Shown in pieces: positions 30,373 through 37,403 of a stretch of 37,403 nt of DNA; the stretch's first letter is position 1; every line of letters starts with the position of its first letter. Made by a program: the position numbers and the translations under genes. The notes under the pieces were generated by a model. It did no database searches and was not told the origin of the DNA. It saw only the letters and a program-made list of their open reading frames with translations. This DNA comes from Acidimicrobiales bacterium (GTDB lineage: Bacteria > Actinomycetota > Acidimicrobiia > Acidimicrobiales > VFJN01): NCBI GenBank assembly GCA_035316325.1, contig DATHJB010000087.1, forward strand, positions 1 to 37,403, given 5' to 3'.

Positions 30373-32807
30373 GCCAGGGACCCAGGTACACCGGGCTCGT
30401 CGACCTCGACCTCGACCTCGTCGGTGGCGGCGGGGACGGCGACGGCGGTGACGGCGGCGGGGACGACCGGTGCGAGCAGTGCCTCGCCCTTCAGCTCGGT
30501 CGACGACCAGCCCGGATCGAGCCCGGGAGCGGTGAGCCGCACCGGACCGGCCGCGTCGGCGTGCGGCTGCAGCTCCCACAGCAGCGCCGGGCGCTCCCCG
30601 TGCCAGCGCACCGCGTAGGACAGGGTGCCGTGGGCGGTGGGCGCGTCGTGCACCTCCCAGCCCTGGCCGAGCCACGAGTCCGGCACGGCCGACGACAGCG
30701 CGAGCCCGCCCTCGACCTCCCGCACCAGCAGCATCCGGACGAACGACAGGAAGTCGGCCGCCGCCCAGCCGTGGTGGCCGTCGCCCATGCAACCGCCCGG
30801 CAGGCGGGGGTGGACGGCCTCGGGCCACGTCCACGTGGGCGTCGCCACCTCCAGCATCCACGCCAGCCGGTCGAGGCAGCGGGGGTCGCCCGCCGCCAGC
30901 TCGACGGCCGCCAGCTGCAGCGTCAGGTAGGTGCCGAGCCCGGTGTGGCTGATGCCCTGGAAGAACGCCCGGCCGTCGGCCAGCGTGAAGCGCTCCCGCA
31001 GCACGTCGGTGGTGGCGACGATGCGCTTGTCGTCGGCGGGCAGCAGGTCGAGCGGCCAGCACGCCACCAGCGACCCGATGAGCCCCGGGTCGAGGCGACG
31101 GCGCGGGCCGGCGGGCATCGCCGCGGTGCCCAGGCGGTCGGCGGTGCGCTCCAGCGACCGCTCGACGTCGGCCCACATGGCGGTGGCGAAGCGGTCGGCA
31201 TCCGCGGCGGCGTCGGCCTCGCCGCCGGCCCGCAGCAGCTCGGCGCCGGAGCGCAGGCCCGCGACGCCCCAGAAGTCGTCCCAGTAGAAGTGGTCGTAGG
31301 GCCCGAGGTGCTCGGCCGACACGCCCGGCGGCAGCAGGCCCCGCAGGCTCTCGTCGTTGCGGACGGCCCGCCCCTTGCGACCCTTGCCGGCCGCGTGGCG
31401 CTTGCGCTCGATCCACTGCACCCCGTGGGCGATCGAGTCGACCATCCCCGTGACCAGCTCCCGGTCGCGGGTCAGCCGCCAGTGCTGGGCCAGCGCCCAC
31501 AGGGCGGCGCCGTTGGCGTCCCACTCCTGGCGCTGACTGAAGAAGAACCCGTCGCTGCGCTGGCGCCCCGGGTACGACCGCAGCACCTGGGCGACCTCGT
31601 CGTGGAACCCGTAGTTGTCCAGCGCCGCCAGCATGTAGGCGGCGTCGCGGAACCAGAAGCGGTGGTAGGTCGACGGGCCGGGGGTGATCTCGTCGCCGTC
31701 GTGGAGCAACAGCAGGAAGCGCCGGTTGGCATCGACGGCCTCGGCCAGGCGGGCGTCGGGCAGCTCCAGGCGCATGCCCCGGCGCGACTGGGCGACCCAG
31801 CCGGCGGCGACGTGGGCCGCGGTCGGCACCGCCGCCGGGAACGACGGCGTGCGGGCGACCCGGCGTCGGGTGAGGCCCCGCCGGCGGGTGCGGGGCGCGG
31901 ACACGAGCGGCAGCGCCACCCGCAGCGTCGCCCCGTGGGCCAGCGGGTAGACGAAGGCCGCCTGGGCCAGCCCGGCGACGCAGCGCACGTCACCCGCCCA
32001 GGTGTCGACCGCGTCGCCGCTCATGACCGCCGGCGCCGAGTCGCCCTCGTGGAAGGTCGACGCCGCGTACCGGGACGGCGGCTTCGGGAGCAGCAGCGCG
32101 GGGCGGCCGTCGACGGCGACCGTGGTGCCGTCGTGCAGGCCGATCCGCTCGACCACCGACAGCCCCTCGGGGTTGTAGGGCCGCACCGCCAGGGCCAGCG
32201 CCACCGGCAGCTTCGAGCGGTTCTCGATCTCGACCATCACCAGCTCGCCGCCACCCTCCTGCGACGAGCGCCGCACGCCGTAGACCCGCTGGACGGCGTC
32301 GCCGCCGGGGACGCGCAGCAGGGTCTCCACCACCGGGGTGGCGTCGACCAGCCGCTGGCGCACCGACGGCTCCCGGGACGGCACGTGCCAGCGGTCGTCG
32401 GCGCCGATCCACCAGTCGAGCGACCAGCCGTCGAACCACGGCGTGACCAGGCCCCGCGGGTCGACGATGGCCTCCCAGGGCGAGTCGAGGTTGCCGACCG
32501 CGGTCCAGTTGCGGTGGGTGAGGTTGGTGAGGAACGGCAGGTGGCCGCGGGGCACGAAGGCGGGCGACTCCGGGTCGAGCTGGCGCTCCAGCCAGTAGGG
32601 CCACACCCAGTCGCTGCCGATCTGGGCGGCGGCGCGGGTGCGCAGGGCCCGGAACACGGTGCGCGCCCCGACGGGCAGCAGCTCACTGGGGAGCTCGACA
32701 TCGATGCGCTCACCGAGTCGCTGGAAGGTCGACAGGTGCCGGACGATGTCGTCGGTGATGCGGAGGCGGCCCATCAGCCGGCGCGCCATCCAGCCTTTCG
32801 CGGACAT
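30369..32807 (-). CDS. Six-hairpin glycosidase (glycogen-debranching-like)
   Basis: 812 residues. The first ~340 residues form a beta-rich N-terminal domain (RPYNPEGLSVVERIGLHDG, ~209-227). The rest is an (alpha/alpha)6 barrel: TYHRFWFRDAAYMLAALDNYGFHDEV (380-405), DGFFFSQRQEWDANGAALWALAQHW (419-443), YDHFYWDDFWG (504-514) and TWTWPEAVHPRLPGG (657-672). Asp388, Glu429 and Glu663 are candidate catalytic acids. Related proteins are amylo-1,6-glucosidases, GH15-like glucoamylases and trehalases; the exact substrate is unknown. No signal peptide is seen. The stop overlaps the cyclase start. Glycogen or another alpha-glucan is a reasonable guess. Confidence 0.8.
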   Translation of the reverse strand: MSAKGWMARRLMGRLRITDDIVRHLSTFQRLGERIDVELPSELLPVGARTVFRALRTRAAAQIGSDWVWPYWLERQLDPESPAFVPRGHLPFLTNLTHRNWTAVGNLDSPWEAIVDPRGLVTPWFDGWSLDWWIGADDRWHVPSREPSVRQRLVDATPVVETLLRVPGGDAVQRVYGVRRSSQEGGGELVMVEIENRSKLPVALALAVRPYNPEGLSVVERIGLHDGTTVAVDGRPALLLPKPPSRYAASTFHEGDSAPAVMSGDAVDTWAGDVRCVAGLAQAAFVYPLAHGATLRVALPLVSAPRTRRRGLTRRRVARTPSFPAAVPTAAHVAAGWVAQSRRGMRLELPDARLAEAVDANRRFLLLLHDGDEITPGPSTYHRFWFRDAAYMLAALDNYGFHDEVAQVLRSYPGRQRSDGFFFSQRQEWDANGAALWALAQHWRLTRDRELVTGMVDSIAHGVQWIERKRHAAGKGRKGRAVRNDESLRGLLPPGVSAEHLGPYDHFYWDDFWGVAGLRSGAELLRAGGEADAAADADRFATAMWADVERSLERTADRLGTAAMPAGPRRRLDPGLIGSLVACWPLDLLPADDKRIVATTDVLRERFTLADGRAFFQGISHTGLGTYLTLQLAAVELAAGDPRCLDRLAWMLEVATPTWTWPEAVHPRLPGGCMGDGHHGWAAADFLSFVRMLLVREVEGGLALSSAVPDSWLGQGWEVHDAPTAHGTLSYAVRWHGERPALLWELQPHADAAGPVRLTAPGLDPGWSSTELKGEALLAPVVPAAVTAVAVPAATDEVEVEVDEPGVPGSLA

Positions 32808-32853
32808 TCCCCCCAGGCTTGCACGTGCGGGGACAGCGGCCCGCACCCCCAGG

Positions 32854-34323
32854 TCACGCCGGCGACGTGACCGGCAGGTGGAGGGTGAAGACGGCGCCGC
32901 CGTCCGCCGCGTTGGCGACCTCGGCGCGCCCACCGTGCTCGGCGGCGATGGCGGCCACGATCGACAGGCCCAGGCCGGCACCCACGTCGGCCCGGGAGGG
33001 ATCGCCCTGCCAGAAGCGGTCGAAGGCGTGGGCCAGGGCATCGGGGTCGAGCCCGGGGCCGTGGTCCCGCACGGTGACGACCGCCTCGGCGGGGTCGGCC
33101 CCCTTGCCGCCGCTACCGCCGCGGCTGTGGACGCCCACCTCGAGCGCCGTGCCCGTGGGCGTGTGCCGGATGGCGTTCGCCACCAGGTTGCCGACCGCCT
33201 GGCGGAGGTGGTCGTCGTCGCCCTCCACCATCACCGGCGTGGGCGCGTCGAGGGTGACGGGGCGCGACGGCGCGACGGCGACCGCGGCGGTGCAGGCGTC
33301 GGCGGCCACCACCGCCAGGTCGACCGGCCGCCGCTCGAGCGGGCGGGTCTCGTCGAGCCGGGCCAGCAGCAGGAGACCGTCGACCAGGTGCTGCATCCGC
33401 CCCGACTCCTCCTCGATGCGACGCATGGTGACCGCCAGGTCGACCTCGTCGGACTCGGCACCGAGGCGGAACAGCTCGGCGAACCCCTGGATCGACGTCA
33501 GCGGCGTGCGCAGCTCGTGCGACGCGTCCGCCAGGAACTGGCGCAACCGCTGCTCGGTGGCATCACGCTCGGCGAACGCCTCCTCCAGGCGTCCCAGCAT
33601 CGTGTTCAACGCCAACCCGAGCTGGCCCACCTCGGAGCGCTCGTCGGCCGGTGCCACCCGCGTGTCGAGCGAACCGGCGGTGAGGGTGCCCGCGGTCGAG
33701 GCCATCTGCTCCAACGGCCGCAGCCCCCGGCGCAGCACAAGCCAGGCCCCCGCCGCCACCAGGATCAACAGACCCAAGGCGGCGATCAGCTCGGTGAACG
33801 CGAGCCGGGCCAGCGACGACTGCACGGTCGACTTGGGGACGGCGACCGCCACGAAGTACTGGGGCACCACCTGCCCGTCGACGGTGGTCAGCACGACCCG
33901 CCACTCGGTGCTGCCGCCGTCCGCCGAGCCCACGTCGAGCCAGCGCTCGTGGCCGTCGAACGCCAGCTCCTCCGGGAGGTCGGGGCGATCCTCCGTGCCG
34001 ACCGGCAGCAGCGGCGGGGACACCTGCTGGCCGGTCGCCGTGCTGCGCAGCTCCGCCACCAGGTTGCGGGCGCCGACCAGCTCGCCGTTCCCGTCGCCCT
34101 CCCCACCGTCGGCCGGGCCCGACGGCTCGACCACCGCGCCCTGCTGGGCCGCCTTCAGCATCAGCACCCCGACCGGGCGGGCCAGGTCGCGCAGCTCGTC
34201 GTCGAGCCGCTCGTACTGGGAGCGGGCGTAGAAGCCGTAGGTGGTGACGCCGAAGATCGCCAGGCCGACGGTGAGCAGGGCCACCAGGGCGGCGACGAGG
34301 CGCAGCCGCAGGGTCACGGGCAC
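32854..34323 (-). CDS. Sensor histidine kinase
   Basis: 489 residues from a GTG. TM1 (LVAALVALLTVGLAIFGVTTY, 9-29) and TM2 (ELIAALGLLILVAAGAWLVL, ~178-197) flank an extracellular domain of ~145 residues. Then come HAMP (RRGLRPLEQMASTAGTL), the H-box FLADASHELRTPLTS with phospho-His269, N-box NLVANAIRHTP, G1 RDHGPGL and G2 GAGLGLSIVAAIAAEHGG. The domain order fits MprB/TcrY-like kinases. Its likely partner is the OmpR-type regulator at 35616-36329, which is divergent and separated by the glycosyltransferase gene. The signal sensed is unknown. Confidence 0.93.
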   Translation of the reverse strand: MPVTLRLRLVAALVALLTVGLAIFGVTTYGFYARSQYERLDDELRDLARPVGVLMLKAAQQGAVVEPSGPADGGEGDGNGELVGARNLVAELRSTATGQQVSPPLLPVGTEDRPDLPEELAFDGHERWLDVGSADGGSTEWRVVLTTVDGQVVPQYFVAVAVPKSTVQSSLARLAFTELIAALGLLILVAAGAWLVLRRGLRPLEQMASTAGTLTAGSLDTRVAPADERSEVGQLGLALNTMLGRLEEAFAERDATEQRLRQFLADASHELRTPLTSIQGFAELFRLGAESDEVDLAVTMRRIEEESGRMQHLVDGLLLLARLDETRPLERRPVDLAVVAADACTAAVAVAPSRPVTLDAPTPVMVEGDDDHLRQAVGNLVANAIRHTPTGTALEVGVHSRGGSGGKGADPAEAVVTVRDHGPGLDPDALAHAFDRFWQGDPSRADVGAGLGLSIVAAIAAEHGGRAEVANAADGGAVFTLHLPVTSPA

Positions 34324-34351
34324 GCCCTTGGAGCGTGCGCGGATCGGCCTC

Positions 34352-35548
34352 TCACCCGGCGGGGCGGAACACCCAGATGCGCAGCAGCACGAAGCGGGCC
34401 GCGGTGGCGCCGGCGTTGGCCGCCGTCACCGACACCAGCTGCACGCCCCGGTCGACGCTGCCGACCATCTCCAGCGCCACCAGCGTCCCCGTGGTGAGCG
34501 CCAGCGGCAGCAGGTTCACGGCCAGCGCCGCGGCGTGGTGGCGCACCAGGTCGGTCCGGCCCCGCAGGGCGAACGTCAGGCGGCGGTTGGCGGCCGTGTT
34601 GGCCAGCGAGCAGATCAGCATCGCCACCACGCCCGCCGGCACCGCCCCGATCGGACCGGCGAGGGCGTAGAACAGGAGGCTGAACAGGGCGGTGCTGAGC
34701 AGCCCGATCGACGCGAACCGCGCCAGCTGGCCGGTGAGGCTCGGCTGCAGCCGGCGGGGTCGCTCCCCCAGCGTGTCGGCCTGGGCCGAACCGGAGGCCA
34801 GCCGCTTGACCATCCGCCAGATGCCCCGCAGGTCGGACCGGGCGGTCCGCACCACGTCGACCCGCGAGTCGGCGTCGTCCACCCAGTCGACCGGCACCTC
34901 GTGGATGCGCAGGCCGTTGTGCTCCGCCAGCACCAGCAGCTCGGTGTCGAAGAACCACTCCTCGTCCTCGACCAGGGGCAGCAGCTCGCGGGCCACCTCG
35001 GTGCGGATGGCCTTGAAGCCGCACTGGGCGTCCGAGAACCCGCTGCGCAGGGTCAGCTTGAGCAGCAGGTTGTAGCCCCGGGAGATGACCTCGCGCTTGG
35101 GGCCGCGCACCACCCGGGCACCGTGCGCGAGACGACTCCCGATCGCCAGGTCGCTGTGACCCGACACCAGCGGCGCCACCAGCGGCAGCAGGGCCTCCAG
35201 CTCGGTCGACAGGTCGACGTCCATGTAGGCGACCACCGGGCAGTCGCTGCCCAGCCACGCCGCCCGCAGCGCCCGACCCCGGCCCTTCTCGTCGAGGTGC
35301 AGCACCCGGATGCCCGGCAGCTCGTCGGCGAGGCGCCGGGCGATGTCCCACGTGCCGTCGGTGCTGGCGTTGTCGACGATCGTGACCTGCCACGACAAGG
35401 GGAAGCGCCCGGTCAGGAAGGCGTGCAGCCGGCCGATCGACGCCGCCAGGGTGTCGGCCTCGTCGTGCACCGGCACCACCACGTCGACCTGGGCCGGGCG
35501 GGGCGGCGCCTCGGGCGGGCGGGCGACGAGGGTGTCCCCAGCGGCCAT
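34352..35548 (-). CDS. GT2 glycosyltransferase fused to GtrA domain
   Basis: 398 residues. The first ~260 residues are a dolichyl-phosphate mannosyltransferase-like GT2 domain: VDVVVPVHDEADTL (21-34), VTIVDNASTDGTW, AYMDVDLSTE with the metal-binding Asp-Val-Asp (110-112) and GFKAIRTEVARELLP. The C-terminal ~130 residues are a GtrA-like four-helix membrane domain (ASIGLLSTALFSLLFYALAG; AANRRLTFAL; RFVLLRIWVF). Such fusions make or flip polyprenyl-phosphate sugars for the cell envelope. A TAGTAT -10 box lies 6 nt before the ATG, so the mRNA is probably leaderless. The kinase gene lies 28 bp downstream, suggesting co-expression. Confidence 0.9.
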   Translation of the reverse strand: MAAGDTLVARPPEAPPRPAQVDVVVPVHDEADTLAASIGRLHAFLTGRFPLSWQVTIVDNASTDGTWDIARRLADELPGIRVLHLDEKGRGRALRAAWLGSDCPVVAYMDVDLSTELEALLPLVAPLVSGHSDLAIGSRLAHGARVVRGPKREVISRGYNLLLKLTLRSGFSDAQCGFKAIRTEVARELLPLVEDEEWFFDTELLVLAEHNGLRIHEVPVDWVDDADSRVDVVRTARSDLRGIWRMVKRLASGSAQADTLGERPRRLQPSLTGQLARFASIGLLSTALFSLLFYALAGPIGAVPAGVVAMLICSLANTAANRRLTFALRGRTDLVRHHAAALAVNLLPLALTTGTLVALEMVGSVDRGVQLVSVTAANAGATAARFVLLRIWVFRPAG

Positions 35549-35615
35549 GGGCGCATACTACGTTCGGCCAGGTCGTGGACAGGGCGGCCAGGGCGGTCGC
35601 CGACAGGAGCCGAAG

Positions 35616-36329
35616 GTGCCGGAACCGGATCGCCAACCACTGGTGCTGGTCGTCGACGACGAGGAGCACATCACCGAGTTGGTGGCGATGGGGCTCGGCT
35701 ACAACGGCTTCGCGGTGGCCCGGGCCGCCTCCGGCCGGGAGGCGCTCGCCCTGATCGACGCCCGCCGGCCCGACCTGGTGGTGCTCGACGTGATGCTGCC
35801 CGACCTCGACGGCTTCGAGGTCGCCCGGCGCCTGCGTCAGAACGAGGGTGCGGGCTCCCGGCTGCCGGTCATCTTCCTCACGGCCCGCGACACCACCCAG
35901 GACAAGGTGGAGGGCCTGCGCCTGGGCGGTGACGACTACGTCACCAAGCCGTTCAGCATCGAGGAGCTGATCGAGCGGGTGAAGGCGGTGCTGCGCCGGG
36001 CCAGCGGTGCCGGGCCGGGCGAGCGACGGCTGAGCTACGCCGACCTGACGCTCGACGAGGACACCCGCGACGTGTGGCGGGGCGGCAAGCTCGTCGACCT
36101 GACGCCCACCGAGTACCGGCTGCTCCACTACCTGCTGGCCAACTCCCGGCGGGTGCTCACCCGTGACCAGATCCTGGAGAACGTGTGGGACTACACCTTC
36201 TCCGGCAACGCCAGCGTGCTGGAGACGTACATCAGCTACCTGCGCCAGAAGATCGACTCGGTCGACCCGCCGCTCATCCACACCGTGCGGGGCGTCGGGT
36301 ACAGCCTGAGGTTGCCCGCCGAACGGTGA
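35616..36329 (+). CDS. OmpR/PhoB-type response regulator
   Basis: 237 residues from a GTG with an AGGAG site 7 nt upstream. The receiver domain has acidic pocket Asp13-Asp14, phospho-acceptor Asp58 (VVLDVMLPD), the Thr in FLTARD and Lys111 (TKPFS). The winged-helix effector follows: LTLDEDTRDVWRGGKLVDLTPTEYRLLHYL, LTRDQILENVWDYTF and LETYISYLRQKID, ending VRGVGYSLR. It should bind direct-repeat sites upstream of target genes when phosphorylated. It is divergent from the GT2-GtrA gene, which is followed by the presumed cognate kinase; targets may include that operon. Confidence 0.95.
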   Translation: MPEPDRQPLVLVVDDEEHITELVAMGLGYNGFAVARAASGREALALIDARRPDLVVLDVMLPDLDGFEVARRLRQNEGAGSRLPVIFLTARDTTQDKVEGLRLGGDDYVTKPFSIEELIERVKAVLRRASGAGPGERRLSYADLTLDEDTRDVWRGGKLVDLTPTEYRLLHYLLANSRRVLTRDQILENVWDYTFSGNASVLETYISYLRQKIDSVDPPLIHTVRGVGYSLRLPAER

Positions 36330-36354
36330 GGGTGTTTCGGGTGGGTGCCGGGCC

Positions 36355-37101
36355 TCATCCACGGTCGACGTTCAGGGTGATGAGCCCGAGGTAGCCGTCA
36401 CCGTCCTCGGCGAGCGTCAGCAGCGTGTCGTCGAGGAAGATGCCGTCGTTCTCGTTGGTGGTCTGGCGGCCGGTGCGCTCGTCGTAGGGCGAGGCCGACT
36501 CGAAGAGCGCGTCGCTGACGGTGTCGTCGAAGAAGAGCTGGGTGGTGAGGGCCTCGGCGTTGTTGATGTGCACCTTGGTGTGGATGTGCACGGTGCGGCC
36601 CTGGTACCAGCCGGGGTAGATGGTGAGGATCTGGGCGATGCCGGCGGTGTCGGTGACCTGACCGCCGCGGAGGTCGCGGGTGGTGTCGTCGTCGAAGCCC
36701 GAGTAGACGCCCGCACCGTCGCAGTGCCAGATCTCGACGACGGCGTCGGGGACGGGGTCGCAGTTCTCGTCGAGCACCCGGATGCCGACCATGAGGTCCC
36801 TGCCGGGGCGGCCGTCGCGGATGTCGCTGCGGATCGAGTCGACGTCGATGTAGTACGGCCCCTCGGTCTCCTCGGGGGTGAGGGAGCAGGAGCTGGCCTC
36901 CTCGAACCGGCTGGCCAGGTCGGTGCTGCCGGCGTCGGCGGTGGGCGCGGCCGTCGTCGAGGTCGAGCTCGAGGTCGTGTTGGTGGACTCGGCGCCCTCG
37001 GCGGCGTCGTCGTCGCCGTTGGAGCAGGCGACGAGGAGGCCGCCGAGCCCGGCGGAGCCGAGGGCGGCGATGGCCGTGCGGCGGTTCATCTGGGGCTTCA
37101 T
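36355..37101 (-). CDS. Intradiol dioxygenase-family lipoprotein
   Basis: 248 residues. The N-terminus has NRRTAIAALGSAGLGGLLVAC with lipobox Cys26 and twin arginines, which may allow Tat export. A Ser/Thr-rich linker follows. The catalytic domain keeps the non-haem Fe(III) ligands of intradiol dioxygenases: Tyr in EGPYYID (81-87), Tyr in IYPGWYQGRT (161-170), and His172 and His174 in VHIHTKV. Canonical enzymes cleave catechols between the hydroxyls; secreted family members of this kind have unknown substrates. A GAGGAG site lies 8 nt before the ATG. It is convergent with the response regulator. Confidence 0.88.
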   Translation of the reverse strand: MKPQMNRRTAIAALGSAGLGGLLVACSNGDDDAAEGAESTNTTSSSTSTTAAPTADAGSTDLASRFEEASSCSLTPEETEGPYYIDVDSIRSDIRDGRPGRDLMVGIRVLDENCDPVPDAVVEIWHCDGAGVYSGFDDDTTRDLRGGQVTDTAGIAQILTIYPGWYQGRTVHIHTKVHINNAEALTTQLFFDDTVSDALFESASPYDERTGRQTTNENDGIFLDDTLLTLAEDGDGYLGLITLNVDRG

Positions 37102-37325
37102 GGCTGCACTCCTCTACCCATCATGAGCCGAGAGTGTGCCGGTGGTGCCTTGGAGGCGGCTCAGAGGAGGCCGGGAGGTCACGCCGTGCCGGGTCGGAGG
37201 AACCTCGGAGGGCACTCCAAGGGTTCTCTGAGGGTGGACACGTTGCCTGCCATCAGCGGTGCCGGCGGGTCGCCTCTGCCATCCCCACTCCCGCTCGACG
37301 GCACCGCAGCTACCGAGGGAGACAC
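37102..37325. other. Intergenic region between divergent genes
   Basis: This 224-bp gap separates the divergent dioxygenase and the last gene. It is rich in short partial inverted matches (CCTTGGAG/CTCCAAGG; CTCAGAG/CTCTGAG) in interleaved order. No clear promoter box or RNA gene was recognised. Confidence 0.4.
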
Positions 37326-37403
37326 ATGACCGACGACAACGCCCCGACCTCCGGCTCCGATCCGGTCGACCGCGACGCGATCTACCCGGACCCCACGCCG
37401 CCG
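37326..37403 (+). CDS. N-terminal fragment of an unknown protein
   Basis: An ATG at 37326, preceded by a GAGGGAG ribosome site 5 nt upstream, opens a frame that runs off the window after 26 codons (MTDDNAPTSGSDPVDRDAI and more). The visible part is polar, Asp/Pro-rich and probably disordered. The strong ribosome site supports a real gene start; function cannot be judged. Confidence 0.55.
   Translation, partial: MTDDNAPTSGSDPVDRDAIYPDPTPP

Noticed and set aside
37149..37235. Structured RNA or pseudoknot from interleaved inverted matches
   Set aside because: The matches are only 7-8 bp, purine-rich, and expected by chance in this composition; no further support.
1..37403. CRISPR arrays, rRNA, tRNA genes or an intact prophage
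   Set aside because: No regularly spaced repeats, no cloverleaf or rRNA-like segments, and no capsid, terminase or complete integrase genes were recognised by eye.

Overview
This is about 37.4 kb of very GC-rich chromosomal DNA with dense genes and short gaps. Many start codons sit six to seven bases behind a TANNNT box, with no Shine-Dalgarno sequence. Actinobacterial hallmarks are an ImuA'-ImuB-DnaE2 mutagenesis set under CGAAC-N4-GTTCG LexA boxes, an F420-type (LLM) oxidoreductase, an Rv1264-like adenylyl cyclase and a thiolase/DUF35 pair. Together they suggest a member of the Actinomycetota, plausibly class Acidimicrobiia; the class-level placement is inference. No rRNA, tRNA, CRISPR array or intact mobile element was seen.

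Layout. 1-5.6 kb: the end of a DUF885 protein with a small lipoprotein, a membrane protein with a very acidic tail, a ceramidase-like protein, an MFS exporter and a PepSY protein. 5.7-10.9 kb: a reverse-strand run holding a Fur regulator with a winged-helix (HTH_42) protein, preceded by a four-gene acyl-CoA/F420 cluster (LLM oxidoreductase, thioesterase, thiolase-like protein without the nucleophilic Cys, DUF35 Zn-ribbon). 10.9-14.5 kb: dnaE2. 14.6-18.8 kb: a complete polar amino-acid ABC importer (binding protein, two permeases, ATPase). 18.8-20.1 kb: a PadR regulator and a hemolysin III/TrhA protein, divergent. 20.2-23.2 kb: imuA'-imuB. 23.2-24.4 kb: a small accessory-looking patch with a frameshifted membrane-protein gene, a lipoprotein and the decayed C-terminal box of a tyrosine recombinase. 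24.4-29.2 kb: VOC protein, glutamate dehydrogenase, an Nfu-N domain protein, a small duplicated membrane protein, RNase HII, PPK2 and a MOSC protein. 29.2-36.3 kb: a class III adenylyl cyclase overlapping a six-hairpin glycosidase, a histidine kinase with a GT2-GtrA fusion, and the divergent OmpR-type response regulator. 36.4-37.4 kb: a lipoprotein of the intradiol dioxygenase family and the start of one more gene.

Working together. DnaE2 and ImuA'/ImuB form the known SOS translesion mutasome. Here they lie in two separate LexA-controlled units about 6 kb apart, on either side of the amino-acid importer and the padR/hlyIII pair. Both SOS promoters appear to have the same design: LexA operator between -35 and -10, and a leaderless start.

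Less explained signals are two 51-nt palindromes of identical geometry (3895-3945 and 29178-29228), a GACC tandem duplication that breaks a 59-residue membrane protein, the integrase remnant, large disordered insertions in ImuB, and the cyclase-glycosidase overlap. I did not find one clear, wholly new multi-gene system. The palindrome family and the cyclase-glycosidase operon are the most promising leads.
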